Part shown: piece after piece, positions 1 through 12,880 of the stretch
Position numbering within the stretch: position 1 is the stretch's first letter
Layout of the letters: each line of letters opens with the position of its first letter
DNA from: Karalla daura
Lineage: Eukaryota > Chordata > Actinopteri > Chaetodontiformes > Leiognathidae
Direction of reading: 5' to 3'
Length of the DNA: 64,000 nucleotides
Assembly: GCA_029224185.1 (NCBI GenBank)
Contig: CM055190.1
Coordinates: 21,764,620-21,828,619 of the forward strand
Position numbers and translations under genes: made by a program
Notes under the pieces: generated by a model
Told to the model about the DNA's origin: nothing
What the model saw: the letters and a program-made list of their open reading frames with translations, nothing else
Database searches by the model: none

Positions 1-1562
1 TGGCGCCATCTTGTGCTCTCCTGCTGTCACCGCGCGCCACAGGCTTCTCTCCCTCTAACCAGCGGCTCTGAGCCAGTCGCAAAAATGGAATTATTTTAAA
101 TGTCCTAAACTGTTTCTTGTTATTTTGGAATTTTATTTTCACATCGAGGTTTTCGGTGATAGCTAAATGCATTTTGTTCATGGCCTTCCCTGGTTCAGAA
201 CTTTCCCCTAAAACAGTCCCCTGTAAAACAGTCCCCTAAAACTTTACCCTCTGTTTCCCAAAACAGAGGGGAACTCTGTTTTGGTCATTGTGAGATTGCA
301 TTTGTCTGTGTGTGTCCTTATGGTTGTGGAGAATAAACCACCCTGTTAAGTGTTTTGAAAGCCTCGCATCTGCCAGATGACATTAGATCAAGATCATGTG
401 CAACACACAATGTCTGTTTTTATTTACAGAACCTATGTGCAATATTACATTTTCACTTATTCATACACATTCAACTCAAATGCAATTCATCTGTGTTTGT
501 CTCCAGAGCAAAGGATTGCAAGAATTTCATTTTGACTTCCGATTCCAAGGAGCTAAAAGAACATACATTACCACAGTTATATGTTTGCAAGGTTTGGATT
601 GATGATAGGTCACCAAAGATTCCACGACACCACAGCAGTAGTAAATATATAAAAGAAATCTATTATATTGCCCCCCCACCATGTGCACCCAGAGATTACC
701 TGTAATGGATTCAGTCTGGCAAAGGCACTCCATCGTAATAATAGAACCGACAGTGATTTTACAATTTATTCAAAAAATTATATTAGCCTCAACGCTTGCA
801 CATTCAATGACATGTCGAGCCATTTAAACAGTGAATATACAAAAATATACACCCATGACATACCACAGTGAAAAGCTGTCACACACAGTCACTCCCCTAA
901 ACGTATGCTTTACAAAACTATACAAAATACATGCAGGGTTCTGTGAATCTGTCAGCATGGCATACTGCATCAGCTTCAGTGCAGTTCAATCAATCATTGA
1001 TTTCAATCAATCATTCAACTGGACATGGACTTTTATGAATGATGACCTGTATCATGCAGCGCCTCCATTAAAGTCTCTGGAGACTCAACTCGGATTTTTC
1101 TACCACATGATTTTATTTAGAATGAGACCTTTCTTTTGGGCCTTTTTTTTAAAAATTAGAGACAGTTTTGCTTGCACTGGAAATCAAACATCCCACAAGA
1201 AGCTGAGAGAAAAGGAAAAACCTGCTATTATTTTTACCACTTTCCACCTTAACTCATGTGAATCCAGTTCAGAAAATCATTGACAGTCAGATATCAGATC
1301 ATTCTCCAATTCCCAGTCGGTAATAGCATTTTCCCCACCAGTCACCCCTAACAGACTTGTTTAAAAGCAGGTAACAAATGCATTATGCAGTCTATCTATA
1401 AAGAACATTTTAGCTACTGCCATTTGTTGCTTCTGTCTGCATCTTCTGTGTGTTCTGATTACATTACTTTGCTCTTTTTTGTTTTAAATTACATTGTACT
1501 TTTTTTAAAATTTTGTTTCTTATTAACATATTCACATAGCCTGCATGTCTTACATGCAGGTC
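1..1562. other. 3' flank of tfb2m, no gene recognised
   Basis: No exon of a recognisable gene is seen here. The part next to 1562 should be the 3' untranslated region of tfb2m on the minus strand. A minus-strand AATAAA (plus-strand 1112-1117), about 450 bases past the stop, is a possible but unproven poly(A) signal. A plus-strand AATAAA at 332-337, followed by GT-rich sequence, could end a gene lying left of the window or be chance in AT-rich DNA. Confidence 0.4.
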
Positions 1563-4050
1563 TTATGCCCAACCCTCCCTTTGTGTGTTCTCCAAAATCT
1601 CCTCGTAGAGCCAGCTCTGTGTGAACTCCTGACTTTTGTCCATCAGCTGGAAAAGCCTGAGATACTCCTCTGGATACACGTGGCCTGTCAGTATGTCCTC
1701 CTGCATGCCCATCTCCATGAGCAGCTTTTTCCCGCTATCTGGAGACCACAGGCTGTAAAACGCACAGACAGAAGAGGAAAGCAATGAGAAAAAGTTCAAT
1801 GGATATACAAGAAAAAATTTTAATATTATAGCGATCTTGATACAGTTCTGTGATGCGATGCGCAGTTTTGCACGCGTGTTGCTTACTTGAGTCTGTCGAT
1901 GAGCTTGGCCTTCCTCTTTGCCAGACACTGTTTGATCATCATCAGCAGAGTGGAAGCATTAGACGGCGTGAGGCCTCCTGAAAACAGCTCGGCACGCGGA
2001 GTGAGGCGCACCAGGCACAGGTTTTGACTGGGAACCTAACGGTAGAAAGAGGCAGAGAGCAAGAGGAGACGTTATACCGACATCCACAATACTGTACTGT
2101 TGCACCGTGCTGCCAATCGTGTCATTCGTGTTTCTTTTTGGACCAAAGGTAAGACACTAACTGTATAACTGATCATGTCACTACTTATCAATAAATGTGA
2201 TTCTGACTGAGTATTGTGTCTGTACTCTCCCATACCTTTGTCCTTGAGCCCTGGTTACCCTGTCTTGAAGACGTCACGAATGATTCCCAGGGTTCCTGCA
2301 CGGAGAAACAGAGATGATGAGCAAGTCGACAACTCTCATCCATCAGTCTCGTTGAGCTATGGTAGCATTCTGCCTATTGTCATATGACAGAAGGCACTGA
2401 AACGTGTCGTCCTTGCCCTGTGTCACACTGTACCTTGTGCAGCAGTTTGATATCACATGACATCTGCCAGAGGGCACTGAAGGCTCTGTAGTTCATGGCG
2501 TCCCCAGGTTGTGATATCAGTTTCTGATAGGAGAAATAGATCATCAGTTTATTCATGTTCCTGGGACAAGGCAACATAAATCCAGAGCCAAGCTGGTTTT
2601 AAACAATGAGTATGCAGGTGTAATATAACCAGTGCTTACAACAACAGGTAAATACAGTCACAGTAAAGAGGTTAGAGCCTTTACCAGGTATTCCCTCTCG
2701 CTTATGAAGAGATTCAGCTCTATTCTTCCGTATCTGTAGATAGACAGCCGTTCAAACAGAGCGTACACCAGCTTCATCAGCATGCCGCGCTCATTGCGCA
2801 TGGGCAGGATGCCCACCACTTTCACTGGGATGTCTAGAAACACAAGCAAACCGTATGAGTTCAGTTCTCCAAAGCACTGATTCTTATGACACTAAGCTTC
2901 TCTTACTCCTCACCGTCAGTCCAGTTTGCTTCTGATATCCCCACATCTGTGAACAGCTTATCGGTGAACATAACGGGAGGCTTGACATGTCCGCTGCCAA
3001 ATGGGTCGAGTTTGAAGAAGTCACAGTGCACCACCTCCAGCTGACCATCCAGGCGACCCTCCAGCTCCTGAAACATGGCAACATTTTTTTTTCAGCGACT
3101 CATTCAGTCATTTTAAGAGGAAACCAATAATTACGTCAGACTGTCAAAGAAGTTACATGATGAAATTATCATCTAAATCCACGAAAACAGGAACTTGATG
3201 TGTTACCTGCAGCTCACACAAGAAAGACCTGTCTCCTTCAAGGGCCACCACTCTCTGAGCTCCTGCATTTAGCAGTGTCCGGGTCAAAACACCAGGACCT
3301 TGGAAAGACAGATATGAACAAAGCTCATCAGTTTAGTGTCAATTAAGTCATGATTAATAAAAATACAATTTTTTTTAAGATAATGACTGTCAAGTGTAGA
3401 AATGTGTGAGACGGCTCAAACACACACCTGGGTTGCATTCAAAGATGACAGTTTTAGCATCCTCAGGAACAAGATGCTGTGCCACCAGTGAGGCCAGCTC
3501 TGGATCCACAAGGAAGTGTCTTATCTTTTTGCAGGCTTGAGCACGACGAACGTTGTCTTCCACCTCCCCGAGGTCTAGGAAGTCAAACCGGCTCAGAGGT
3601 CGACACTGGCCCTAAGGACGAAAGAGCACGCTCCAGTAAAGAATGACACCAGAATGACAGGGCAGCGCTGCCACAGAAGTCACGATGTAGCAAGAAACAA
3701 CTGAAACAACAATACAAGGTCGGCTAAGGTCATTTGAGCCATAGCAAGATATCACTGCTTACCTGTACAGCCACGGCAGACAGGTTCCTGTGTGTGAGTG
3801 CCGAGGACGGGGAACTCCTCTCTGAATAGGCTGGTTGGGAGCTTGTACCACGCGTGAACCGACCAGGGCCCAAAGACACGGAGTCTAGGCTGTAGGTCCT
3901 TCTTTGAACCACAGACACCACAGGAACACACAGGCCGGAGGGTCCTGCATGGGCAAGCGCTGCTTTGTGCAGACAGGACCTACTTCTGATGCTGTGGCAG
4001 CAGGCCGAGCGCATCAGGACCTCCACCACTCTACAGAGCGGGGTGGACAT
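1563..4050 (-). CDS. tfb2m: Mitochondrial transcription factor B2 (dimethyladenosine transferase 2)
   Basis: Nine coding exons on the minus strand: 4050-3763, 3611-3428, 3298-3207, 3067-2914, 2833-2685, 2523-2434, 2295-2236, 2035-1887 and 1752-1563. They join in frame into 451 residues, with GT-AG at every junction. The family binds mitochondrial RNA polymerase and helps melt mitochondrial promoters; it descends from rRNA adenine dimethylases. The N-terminus is Arg/Ser/Ala-rich and poor in acids, as in a mitochondrial targeting peptide. The SAM-fold glycine motif ECNPGPG lies near residues 153-159 and HCDFFKLDP near 202-210. Later blocks such as DIPVKVVGILP, LNLFISERE and EPWESF match human TFB2M as I recall it. 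The start is the first ATG after the 5' acceptor. Divergent from sccpdh, as part of the 1q44 neighbourhood in human. No break seen. Confidence 0.95.
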
Positions 4051-4835
4051 GGTGGACCAGCTGACTGGTGACTGCTGAGGAGGAAGGCGGAGCTGGACTG
4101 GGGAACCTCTTCAAGAGGTCACTACCTGGAGGAAAAAGATCAGTTACAGCCATTTAAATTACGTTTACTCTCCCACATTTAGGATTGAGTTTACTATATT
4201 GTTATATCATAATCTGGACTTTAATTAAAATGAAAAGGCCAGTCATGGCCTGCTACCTGGATAAATTTCTGATGTTTTTTAAACTTTTAAAATCGTATAC
4301 ATATATCTTTTATCTTTTTATATCTTCTCCTATAGCTGGAGGTCCTCAGGCAGCGGTCATCTGGCTGTTCCAGAGACCAAGTAAAATAACAAAAGGGACA
4401 GAGACAGCTTTTGTGCAGACGACCTTATACCGGAAAGATCTGAGAGCCTAAGGAAATTATGTTGTCCAAGGCAGCAACATCTTTTAACATCACTTTCTGC
4501 AGATAACGTATCCTGATCTTACCTGAGCCTAATTGTCCATTTTGATACTTTGATCTCGGTGTTCTATAACCTATAATATTTTTTAACTTTGTCTTGCTTA
4601 TTTTACTTGCACAAAAGCACTTTAAAAATTGCAATATAGCTGGTTTGATGTGATGACAGGATATACTCTAAATACAGTAAACAATTCACATTTTCTTTGA
4701 ATACACAGCACGACATATGCGCTAATGCAATAAAATTACAAACGCAAAATTAATTTCGGTATTTTTATGTTCTGCATATTCTGTGTACTTATATGGGCAT
4801 TGTCGTCTTGTGCTGCAAACCTTTAAAACATTTAA

Positions 4836-4870
4836 GTCATCTACCTTAAAAAACATTTAAGGTAGATGAC
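4836..4870. repeat. 15-bp perfect inverted repeat with 5-base loop
   Basis: Left arm 4836-4850 and right arm 4856-4870 are exact reverse complements around a 5-base loop. It lies inside the inferred tfb2m leader intron. It could be a remnant of a small foldback element; no function is implied. Confidence 0.6.
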
Positions 4871-5413
4871 CACTCACCAAAGCAAATTCATCGGAGCTGA
4901 ATGACAAAGTTGTGTAACCCTAACTTCTTGGCAATAAACGTTTACAACACAAGTGTCAAAAGCAAACTTCTGCCTAAAGCTAGAGGCTAGAAGTTATCGG
5001 CTTCACCGGGGATGTTATCACTGTCCTTCACCCCGTAACTTGAAGAACTTTGGTCATCGACTCGATAGCGATGCATGAAATGAACTAAGAAACAAGGTGT
5101 AAACAAGGTGCTAGACAGCGTGATGCGATTTAGCAGGAGTTAGCCGATTACCTAGCATCAGGCTAACGCATGTCGCTTTGTGCGTTTAACCTGGTTTCAG
5201 CGGCAAAGACACGAACATACCTGACTGTAGATAATCGCAACGCTAAAAATCCGACACTGTGTGCCTCGGTGATCTGGGGGTGACTCTTGTCTGCCTGTCG
5301 GGTGGTGAAATTACTTGACATTGAAGACCCTGCATCCCGACCCCAAAGCTGCACGAGTCCTGGTGCGTGATGGCGCAGTCCAGCGTCGTCATCGACAGGC
5401 GACTGCTGTGAGG

Positions 5414-5418
5414 ACCAA
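5414..5418. promoter_or_regulatory. CCAAT box in the tfb2m/sccpdh divergent region
   Basis: CCAAT followed by CAG, in a CpG-containing stretch just upstream of the inferred tfb2m first exon. On the tfb2m strand it is the inverted ATTGG form, which NF-Y accepts. The assignment rests on motif and position only. Confidence 0.4.
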
Positions 5419-5430
5419 TCAGACCACTCG

Positions 5431-6296
5431 CGGGTTGTTGGCATGCCAACAGATTATATAGTACCTCTGCGCGTATTCATTAAGTTATGTTAAAACCAGA
5501 GCAGTTTAATGAGTCGTGCCATTCCGTCATATTATGTATTCATTTGTTGCTGTTTTTTTCGTCACAGCAATTGAGCTTCATAATAGCTCTTAGAAATAAT
5601 ATTTAGCGAAATTTAGCGAAATTTTTATTTGATTGTTGTTATTGTTTTATTGTATGGTCGTTATTTTTACTCTTTTTCTCAACTTTTTATTTAATTTATG
5701 CGGTTCGATTTGTATTTTTTTATGTTTTTTCCTTTTTTACATTTATTTATTTTTACATTTTATTTATTATTATATTATTATTATTTATTATTTCTATCAG
5801 TAAGGCACTTTGTGCCGTTGTACTTCTCTAATAAATCTGGAATGGACTGGATAGCCACATGTGCACCATATTAATGAATGTATAAAAAATACTTTATGCA
5901 CAAACCAAATACATAAAATGAATATTAAAATACTTCCGGGAACTATCTGCAGAATCTTGGACTTCCGTTGACGTTAGTGTCACGTTAACGGGTCTTGCTA
6001 ACAAGCAAAGGCTAAAATAACGAGGAATTCTGGGCAAGACAATAGGCATAACTACTTGACATTCCTTAAAACACACATACGCCACATAATACTTGTTTGT
6101 GTGATGGTTTAAGTAGATTAAAACCACCAGAGTGAATAATATGTCAGAGCGTTAGCACGCGGGGGCTAGAGAAGTAGCACAGTGTGACCATCGGAGGTGC
6201 TGCTCTCTCTATCTCTCTCTCTCTCCTGCCTCTCCTGTCACTCTGACTCTCAGAGAGGTGAAGCCGTGTCTCTGAGCTCCTCCACTGACTGTCACC
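5431..6296. other. Intergenic region between divergent tfb2m and sccpdh
   Basis: About 870 bases. The stretch 5530-5900 is very AT-rich with T and A runs and no coding signal. The last 150 bases before the sccpdh ATG include a CT-rich run (about 6205-6245) and are probably sccpdh 5' untranslated sequence. No TATA box stands out. Confidence 0.5.
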
Positions 6297-8110
6297 ATGG
6301 CCCGGGTTGAAACCTCGTCCAGCAGGCCCTACCACATGGTCATCTTCGGAGCCTCGGGCTTCACCGGACAGTTTGTGGTGGAGGAGGTGGCCCGGACCGT
6401 GTCCGAGGGACCGAGAGGCGGTCTGAAGTGGGCCGTGGCCGGCAGGAGCAGCCAGAAGCTGGACAAAGTTCTGGAACAGGCCGCCGGAGTCCTGGGTACG
6501 TTTCTGAGTAATCTCATTACCTGTACGGTACCGGGACAGGTTGTTTATATCATTATGTATCAGTCACCCGAGGTAACATTTGATGCATCCTCTGGTTTGC
6601 GAGCTCACATAGTAGTGCAGGTTATTAGAGCAAAACAACATTTCTGCGGTTGTTTTGCTCTAATAACCTGCACCACTATGTGAGCTCGCCACGGGCTCGC
6701 CTGTGGCTGCTTGAATGATGCTTTGTTCATCTCATTTCAGATAGATGTTAGACGTATTTATGTATGCTTTTATTTCGTGCAGTTTTATCATTGTATTTGT
6801 TAATTCCTGCCTCAGTTCAGTTGTCACACTGATCGTGGATTTTTATTGAACTCTAACTATATAGAGCGTGTGCAAAGGTATAACTGCACGTGAAATACAT
6901 GTGTAAAGCAGTACAGTAGAACAGCAGTGGTACAGCTTAACATGAAGCACTTGTCTGAAGTACTACTGGGAGTGGTTTTGTTGAAGTCCTCTGTTGAGTC
7001 ATTCTCTAGGAATACTTGGTATTTCTCAAGCATAGGGGAACTGCTTAACTCTAACTCGACTCAGGATGACTTATCAATCCAGATTTACATGACAATGACC
7101 CTGAACTCTGACTGAACTCCAAAGTACAACAGATTATCACACAGGTCACTGAATTTATTTTCTTTTCACCATGAATGATCGTAATCATTCATTCAGCCCC
7201 GCACTGTCTCGCTCCAACAAATATGAAGTATTTGATCCTGGAAATGATTGATCAGTGTTTTTGTTGATGTTGTTGAATCATGTTAGCCCTAACTGAAATG
7301 TAATTCTGCATGTAATCCACCTCATTGGTGCATCTGCTAAACCACGAAAACATGGGAAATGGAAAATTAAGTCCATCACAAGATCAAGATCAGGGAGCTA
7401 TTCTGCTGTCATGATGCTAAAATTCCAGAGGATTAGGGAGTTATCCTGTTGTTCCCTCCTCCCCGGCTTTCTCTTCAGGGAGGGAACAACAGCTGATGGA
7501 ACATACCTGCTCGGCTCACAGTGCGATCACCATCCGCCACAGCCCACACACCAGCCACTCTGGGAGCTCTCAAAACTGCTCTGCGGCTCTTAAAACAGAA
7601 ATACATCTCATCTCCCACAGGTCATCTTAGCTGCTGGGCCACTCAGGAAGTCTGGCGCAAAGTACATGTCACGAAGCAGATGTACTTGTCATTTTGTAGC
7701 CTCGCGTATGTGGATCCTCATTCATTTGCAACGTGTGTACATTTACGTGTTTCCATGTTTTGGTATACCGCAGTCATGGGTTATGGACTTATGACTGTTT
7801 ATAACATACTGTAAGGCCTTCTTCTCACAATGCATCTGTGTGTGTTCATGCAGGTAAGCCCGAGCTGAGGTCAGAGGTGGACATCATTGTGGCAGATGTA
7901 GGACAGCCAGACTCCCTGGCAGCCATGTGCAAACAGGCGGTGATTGTTCTCAACTGTGTAGGGCCTGTAAGTAGACGGCTCCGCCAAAACGTGTGCCAGT
8001 CGGATGATTTTTCTTGGAACATCTACTCCACATTTCCTGACATTTTGGCATCAGTGTTGCCCGGCTTATCAGTGTCTCTGCTAACCGCTCCCTCTTGGCT
8101 AGCTCTGTCC

Positions 8111-8175
<65 letters not shown>

Positions 8176-11100
8176 CAGTCATCATTGACACAATGAAGGC
8201 CACTGACTTTACAGAGCACAATCGGGCGCATTGTCTATGTCAGCGTTGCGAGGAGGTCGCCACCACTGCTTTGCATCCTTTGCATCATTCAGATTCCCCA
8301 TTCACACCGAGCGCCTTCATCGCAGTCACGGTCGCTCGGGCTGAGACAACTGTGTGTTCATGTCTGCCCGTCTCTCTGTGCACAGTACAGGTTCTATGGC
8401 GAGCCAGTGGTCAAAGCCTGCGTGGAGAATGGAGCGCACCACATTGACATATGTGGAGAGCCGCAGGTACGTATTACCACAGTTCATTTATAGTGTACGC
8501 CTACTGCTGATCCCTGCAGAACGATGCAAGGTCTTTAACAGATTTTGTTTCCCTTTGTTGCTACACTTTGATATATTAATAACGGACTCTGCACCATGCA
8601 TTAACTACTCATATCCGATGCTAAGTCAGGATCTGATGTCTCGCCCTCTGCCTGCCTGTTGTACGTAGCATGGGTGTTGTCCTGCAGAATGCCCCTAACA
8701 TTCAGCTTAGCTGTTGTTTGTGTTGGGATTAAATGGGAGACGTGCTGACTTTCATGGTGTGCCCTGTTAGACAAAATTATCTCTCCCTTGGCCACTCGAC
8801 TGCAGCGTTTCCTCCCCCCCCCCGCTGTCAGATGATTCACAGAAACACAGCTGGTGCGTTGAGGTTGCAAACAGCCTCCCGGGAGGATCACAGAAAGCTG
8901 AAAGCTGCACAAAACGTCCCCTTGCTTTCTTCACATCCAAGCGCAACTGAGTTTCTGTGAAGCAACATCCTTTCTTTTCCTGCCAGATGAGTTTGATAAG
9001 ATTATTGAACGATCATTCATCGCAGTGTGTGTGTGTGTGTGTGTGTGTGTAGTTTCTGGAGGGCATGCAGTTGAACTACAACAGCCAGGCAGCTGATAAA
9101 GGTGTGTACATCATAGGCAGCTGTGGATTCGACTCCATTCCTGCAGATATGGGAGTCCTCTACACCAGGGACCAGTTCAAAGGTGGGTACGGGTTTAACA
9201 TTCAGTGTGAACCTGCTTCTTTTACTCTTCATCGTTTATTCGTTGTCACATTGGCCTCTGTATTAAAGTGGTGTATGTACGTCCGCAGGCACGCTGACCT
9301 CAGTTGAGAGCTTCCTGACTGTCAACACAGGATCTGAGGTGAGTCGCCGCATTACCTATATCTAGGTATGAGGTATCGGACGGATTCCTCCCAAACCTAC
9401 CTTAACCGTCCTTTGTCGTTCCTCCACCAGGGAGGGTGCATCCATGACGGCACGTGGCAGTCGGCCATCTACGGTTTCGCCGACAGCCACAAGCTGCAGA
9501 GCCTCAGAAGGAAGTTTAATCACAAGCCCCTCCCTACCGTTGGCTCCAAACTGAGACGCAGGTCCATACAGTTAATCCCTTTCTAATATTTTTTCCTTTT
9601 ACCCCCTCTCGCGACATTTATGCAGCCCCCGGCTGTAAAGGCTTGTCATTTTCTGTCTTGAGACAGAATTAGCACATCGAACAGTGTGCGCACGGGGGGA
9701 AAAACAAATCCAATTAGTGTTGTTTTTGGCACGCTGATAATTAAAGCCATAGATTGCAGACCTGGAAACTGTCCACTATTCCTACACAGTGGGAGCCAAG
9801 TGTCTGAAACCTGCTTCCTTTCTCACAGCCAGCAGGGGGCAACTCTCTCTGGCTATAAAAGTGCGGAAACACATTTAAGAAGGAGTCATTTTACTTCTCA
9901 TTTGATGTATTGCCTCGGTAAACAATTTCCTAATATGCAGGATTAGTCACTACTTTGAAATCTTCCTCCATAAAACACTCGGTTTACACATTTTGATTCC
10001 ATTTATGGTCAAAGAGATGATAAAGCGTTAGTCATAATATCTTTGAACAAGCACAAACTTGATGGACGTGTAATCTTGTAATTGATTGCCTTACACCACC
10101 TCGTTTTATTTTTCAAATGTCCTATTAGATTATTGAAGCACTTGAGAAATCACTTGAATGTGCCTGGAATATGTCAATATGTATCCATCCTACCTAGTCG
10201 ACAAACCTGTAGAGGACAGTGACTTTACTTTTGGTTAAATACTGCTCCATTCCCCTGCTCTCTCAGACGCTTCTCAAACACTGTGCTGCACGCAATTCAT
10301 CGTCACCAAAATGCTCTTTTCTGTGTGTGTGTGCGTGTGTGTGTGTGCGCGTGTGTGTGTGTGTGCGTGTTTGCGTTTACAGGGGAGCATTGTTCTTCAG
10401 TAATGAGATCCAGCAGTACACGGTGCCCTTCATGGGCTCTGATCCCTCTGTTGTGAAGAGAAGTCAGCGCTTCCTGTACGAGGAATACAAGGCCACACCG
10501 GTCAGCCCTCGGTTTAGTTTCCACTTTATTTCTGCTAATTCCTCCAAAGAATTGATTCCTTCATTCATTTTCATGATGTATGTTACTGTTCTTGCTCTAG
10601 AGCATTAAATAATGTGTCACTGTTGACCCCAGGTCCAGTACGGGGCGTACGCAGGAATAGGAGGCATCGGGAACATCATCAAGATGATGTTTGCCGGCAT
10701 GATGTTCTGGTTCTTAGTCAAATTCAGTTTTGGACGCAATCTTCTCGTCAAGGTAAGCGCAGCACGTGCGAATGTAGCCGAACGGTCTGATCCAAGGCCA
10801 GAACGAAACGCAGGAAATGATTTGATGCCTCACTGACATCCGACGTCTGCTCAAACCTCCTCAGTACCCGGAGTTCTTCTCCTTTGGACTCTTCTCCAAG
10901 GATGGACCAAGTCGGAAGCAGGTAATGAGGAAACGGGACAAAAATACTTCAGTTTTTTTCTGGATAGAAGAACACGCTTTGTATTCTGACTTGATGTGTG
11001 TGTGTGTGTGTGTGTTAGATGGAGGCCTCATCTTTCCAGTTTGCCTTCTATGGAGAGGGTTACACAGAGGGTCAGGACCCCTCCCAAGGAAAACCCAACG

Positions 11101-11998
11101 CCAAGATCCGCACAGTGGTTCAGGGACCAGGTAGCTGGCCGTGAAGAATCTTTCACCATTTTATCCTTGAATCATATAAGTAGTGTGTTTTTAATTGCGG
11201 CTGCTTCTTTTCCACCACACCTGTGACTTTCAGTTTGACTATATCTTCTTCATATTCCTCCTCCGAATAATGCTATTAGCTAAAAACCATCTCCAGCTCA
11301 GAACCACCTTCAACTAAAGATGCCATTTACTCTTAAAATCAGAGACACAAGTCCCCCCCCGGTTGACGTGCTGTTCAACTTTTTGATAGGTTTCATAGGT
11401 TTTGACCAATCGCCGTCCAATGACCATGGCCACAGAGCCACTCCGATCCCATTCTGCTGCCGCCGCCGTGGCGACCTCCATTAGAGGTTCCATACAGCTG
11501 GTGGAGTGTACAGTGTCATAACATTTCCTCCCACACATATGCGTGCACACACCCTTGACCTCAACAGTAGCGTCTTCCAGTTACCTTCAGTAATTTCAGT
11601 TCCGTGACTACAAAAACTGTCAAAGCAAATTGTGCAGTTAGTAATGGGGCAGACAAGCCAGGGCCTCCAGCACCTTCCATCTTGTGTGACGTGGTGATTC
11701 ACGTGTGCCTCTGTTTTGATTCAAGAGTGTGGATACGTGGCCACACCCATCGCCATGGTGCAGGTGGCTCTAACAATCCTCAACGAGTCCGCGGACATGC
11801 CCAAGGCGTGAGTCACAGGCCTTCATTGTCATCATCGTCGTCACCACCACTGCATCTGGGATCCAGTCCGCTCTAACGAAGAACGCATGTGTTTTCCTCC
11901 TCGCCAGGGGGGGCGTGTACACCCCGGGGGCCGCTTTCGCCAAAACCACACTGGTCCACCGCCTCAACAAGCACGGCATCCAGTTCTCCGTCGTGTAG
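6297..11998 (+). CDS. sccpdh: Saccharopine dehydrogenase-like oxidoreductase
   Basis: Twelve coding exons: 6297-6495, 7854-7966, 8386-8466, 9053-9182, 9289-9338, 9431-9561, 10383-10500, 10633-10752, 10865-10921, 11019-11130, 11726-11807 and 11908-11998. They join in frame to 427 residues, close to the human protein (429 as I recall). The N-terminus has a Rossmann dinucleotide motif, GASGFTG at residues 18-24. Further blocks include NCVGP, FYGEP, GFDSIPADMG, HDGTW and PFMGSD, then a hydrophobic stretch near 290-305 (MMFWFLV) that fits membrane or lipid-droplet association. The C-terminus (GGVYTPGAAF) is intact. The true substrate of this family is not firmly known, and saccharopine activity should not be assumed. 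The ATG is in a good Kozak context (CACCATGG). Intron 1 carries a strong hairpin. Confidence 0.96.
6599..6689. repeat. 41-bp near-perfect inverted repeat (hairpin) in sccpdh intron 1
   Basis: Arms 6599-6639 and 6649-6689 are reverse complements over 41 bases with one mismatch, around a 9-base loop. Transcribed from the minus strand, the mismatch becomes a G-U wobble and the stem is fully paired; from the plus strand it is A opposite C. It could be a young foldback/MITE-like element or an unusually perfect RNA hairpin. No terminal duplication is obvious at the ends. Confidence 0.85.
8113..8174. repeat. (CA)n microsatellite in sccpdh intron 2
   Basis: About 31 CA units with no interruption. 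Shorter GT runs lie just before the exon 4 acceptor (about 9025-9050) and before exon 7 (about 10322-10374). Confidence 0.95.
9829..9840 (+). promoter_or_regulatory. CTCF-like core motif in sccpdh intron 6
   Basis: CCAGCAGGGGGC matches the CTCF core (CCA, S, Y, AG, R, K, GGC). Similar strings also occur inside dispersed fish repeats, so this may be repeat-derived. Binding is not shown by sequence alone. Confidence 0.35.
11342..11506. repeat. Dispersed repeat, copy A (sccpdh intron 10)
   Basis: Shares an ordered set of blocks with 35248-35412: GAGACAC then GTCCCC, GTTCAACTT then TTGATAGG, TTTTGAC, TGCTGCC then TGGC, ATTAG, and CAGCTGGTGGAG at the end. The two copies are diverged, so this is an old interspersed element of about 165 bases. 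I could not name the family. Confidence 0.6.
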
Positions 11999-12880
11999 AC
12001 GGCGCTCGGCTCGGGCCTGCTCTCGCCGCCCCGGGCCTCGTTGGAAGCGTTCCGCTCACGTGCCGGCTCGGCACCAACCGGGAGAGCTCCCGACCTCCGA
12101 GGAGAGCAGCGTCGCCGCGGCAGCCCTACATCGAAGTCCACATCGAAGTCCACTTTGAGATTACGCCTTTTTTTTTTTAAAGCACTCGTCTTTTGCCTAC
12201 AGTCAGAATCATCTCCCCTCAAGGCCCACGTTCTGGTAACCCCCTGCTTTTACGATAAACGATCATGCAGCAGTACACGTTCACAGGTATTCGGGGGAAA
12301 ACTTCATTCATCAGACCTGAAAGCAGTTTTGCTGTAGAAGTCTGAAGATTTCTCACAGTGTTGTCCTTGTCTAGTCCAGTAGCCCTTAATGCACAGGTAT
12401 ATTTAGCGGCACTAACATGGTAGCTGTACGTGTCTTGTCGTTCAGTCGAGTAAAGCTCTCGGAGTACTGTAGCAACCTGCTGTGTGTGTGTGCATGTGCA
12501 CGTACATGCCTGGCCGGGCTGGTTTTATTTGTTTTTCAACCTGCTGTCAGCTTCTGTCTGTGGGGGGCAGGGGGGGGGGGTGCTGAAACAGCTCACCTGC
12601 TCGAGCCTCGGACTGCTTTGGCGGATCCTCAGAAAAATGCACAAGCTCCTCTGAGCGGATCCTCTCGGCTGTTAACAAACGTGTGAGTTAGGGTTTGTTT
12701 GAGGTGCTATTTTGTTCCCGTTGACTGGAATTAGTTTCATTCCCAAAGCGATGTTGTATTTGGCAGTCGAGACCCTGTTTCTGACATTCGAGCACTGTGT
12801 GACTAGATCAGCCCTCCAGCTTTGTTTCAGTGCTTTGCTTCGTTTGGGCCTGAAGAATAAAAAACCAAATGTGCTAAAGG
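11999..12880 (+). other. sccpdh: sccpdh 3' untranslated region
   Basis: From the TAG at 11996-11998 to just past the poly(A) signal at 12856-12861. The beginning is very GC-rich. No other coding potential is supported. Confidence 0.75.
12856..12861 (+). terminator. sccpdh: Poly(A) signal of sccpdh
   Basis: Canonical AATAAA about 860 bases after the stop, followed within 30-40 bases by GT- and T-rich sequence. This fits cleavage near 12880. Confidence 0.75.

Larger units (their letters stand above)
4051..5430 (-). other. tfb2m: tfb2m 5' untranslated exons, leader intron and promoter region
   Basis: On the minus strand a good acceptor ends at 4126, so the ATG-bearing exon starts at 4125. A good donor (CAG then GTATGT) leaves an upstream exon ending at 5221. 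This implies an untranslated first exon of roughly 5221-5400 and a leader intron of 5220-4126. The transcription start is not visible directly. The intron is AT-rich and holds one short hairpin. Confidence 0.5.
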
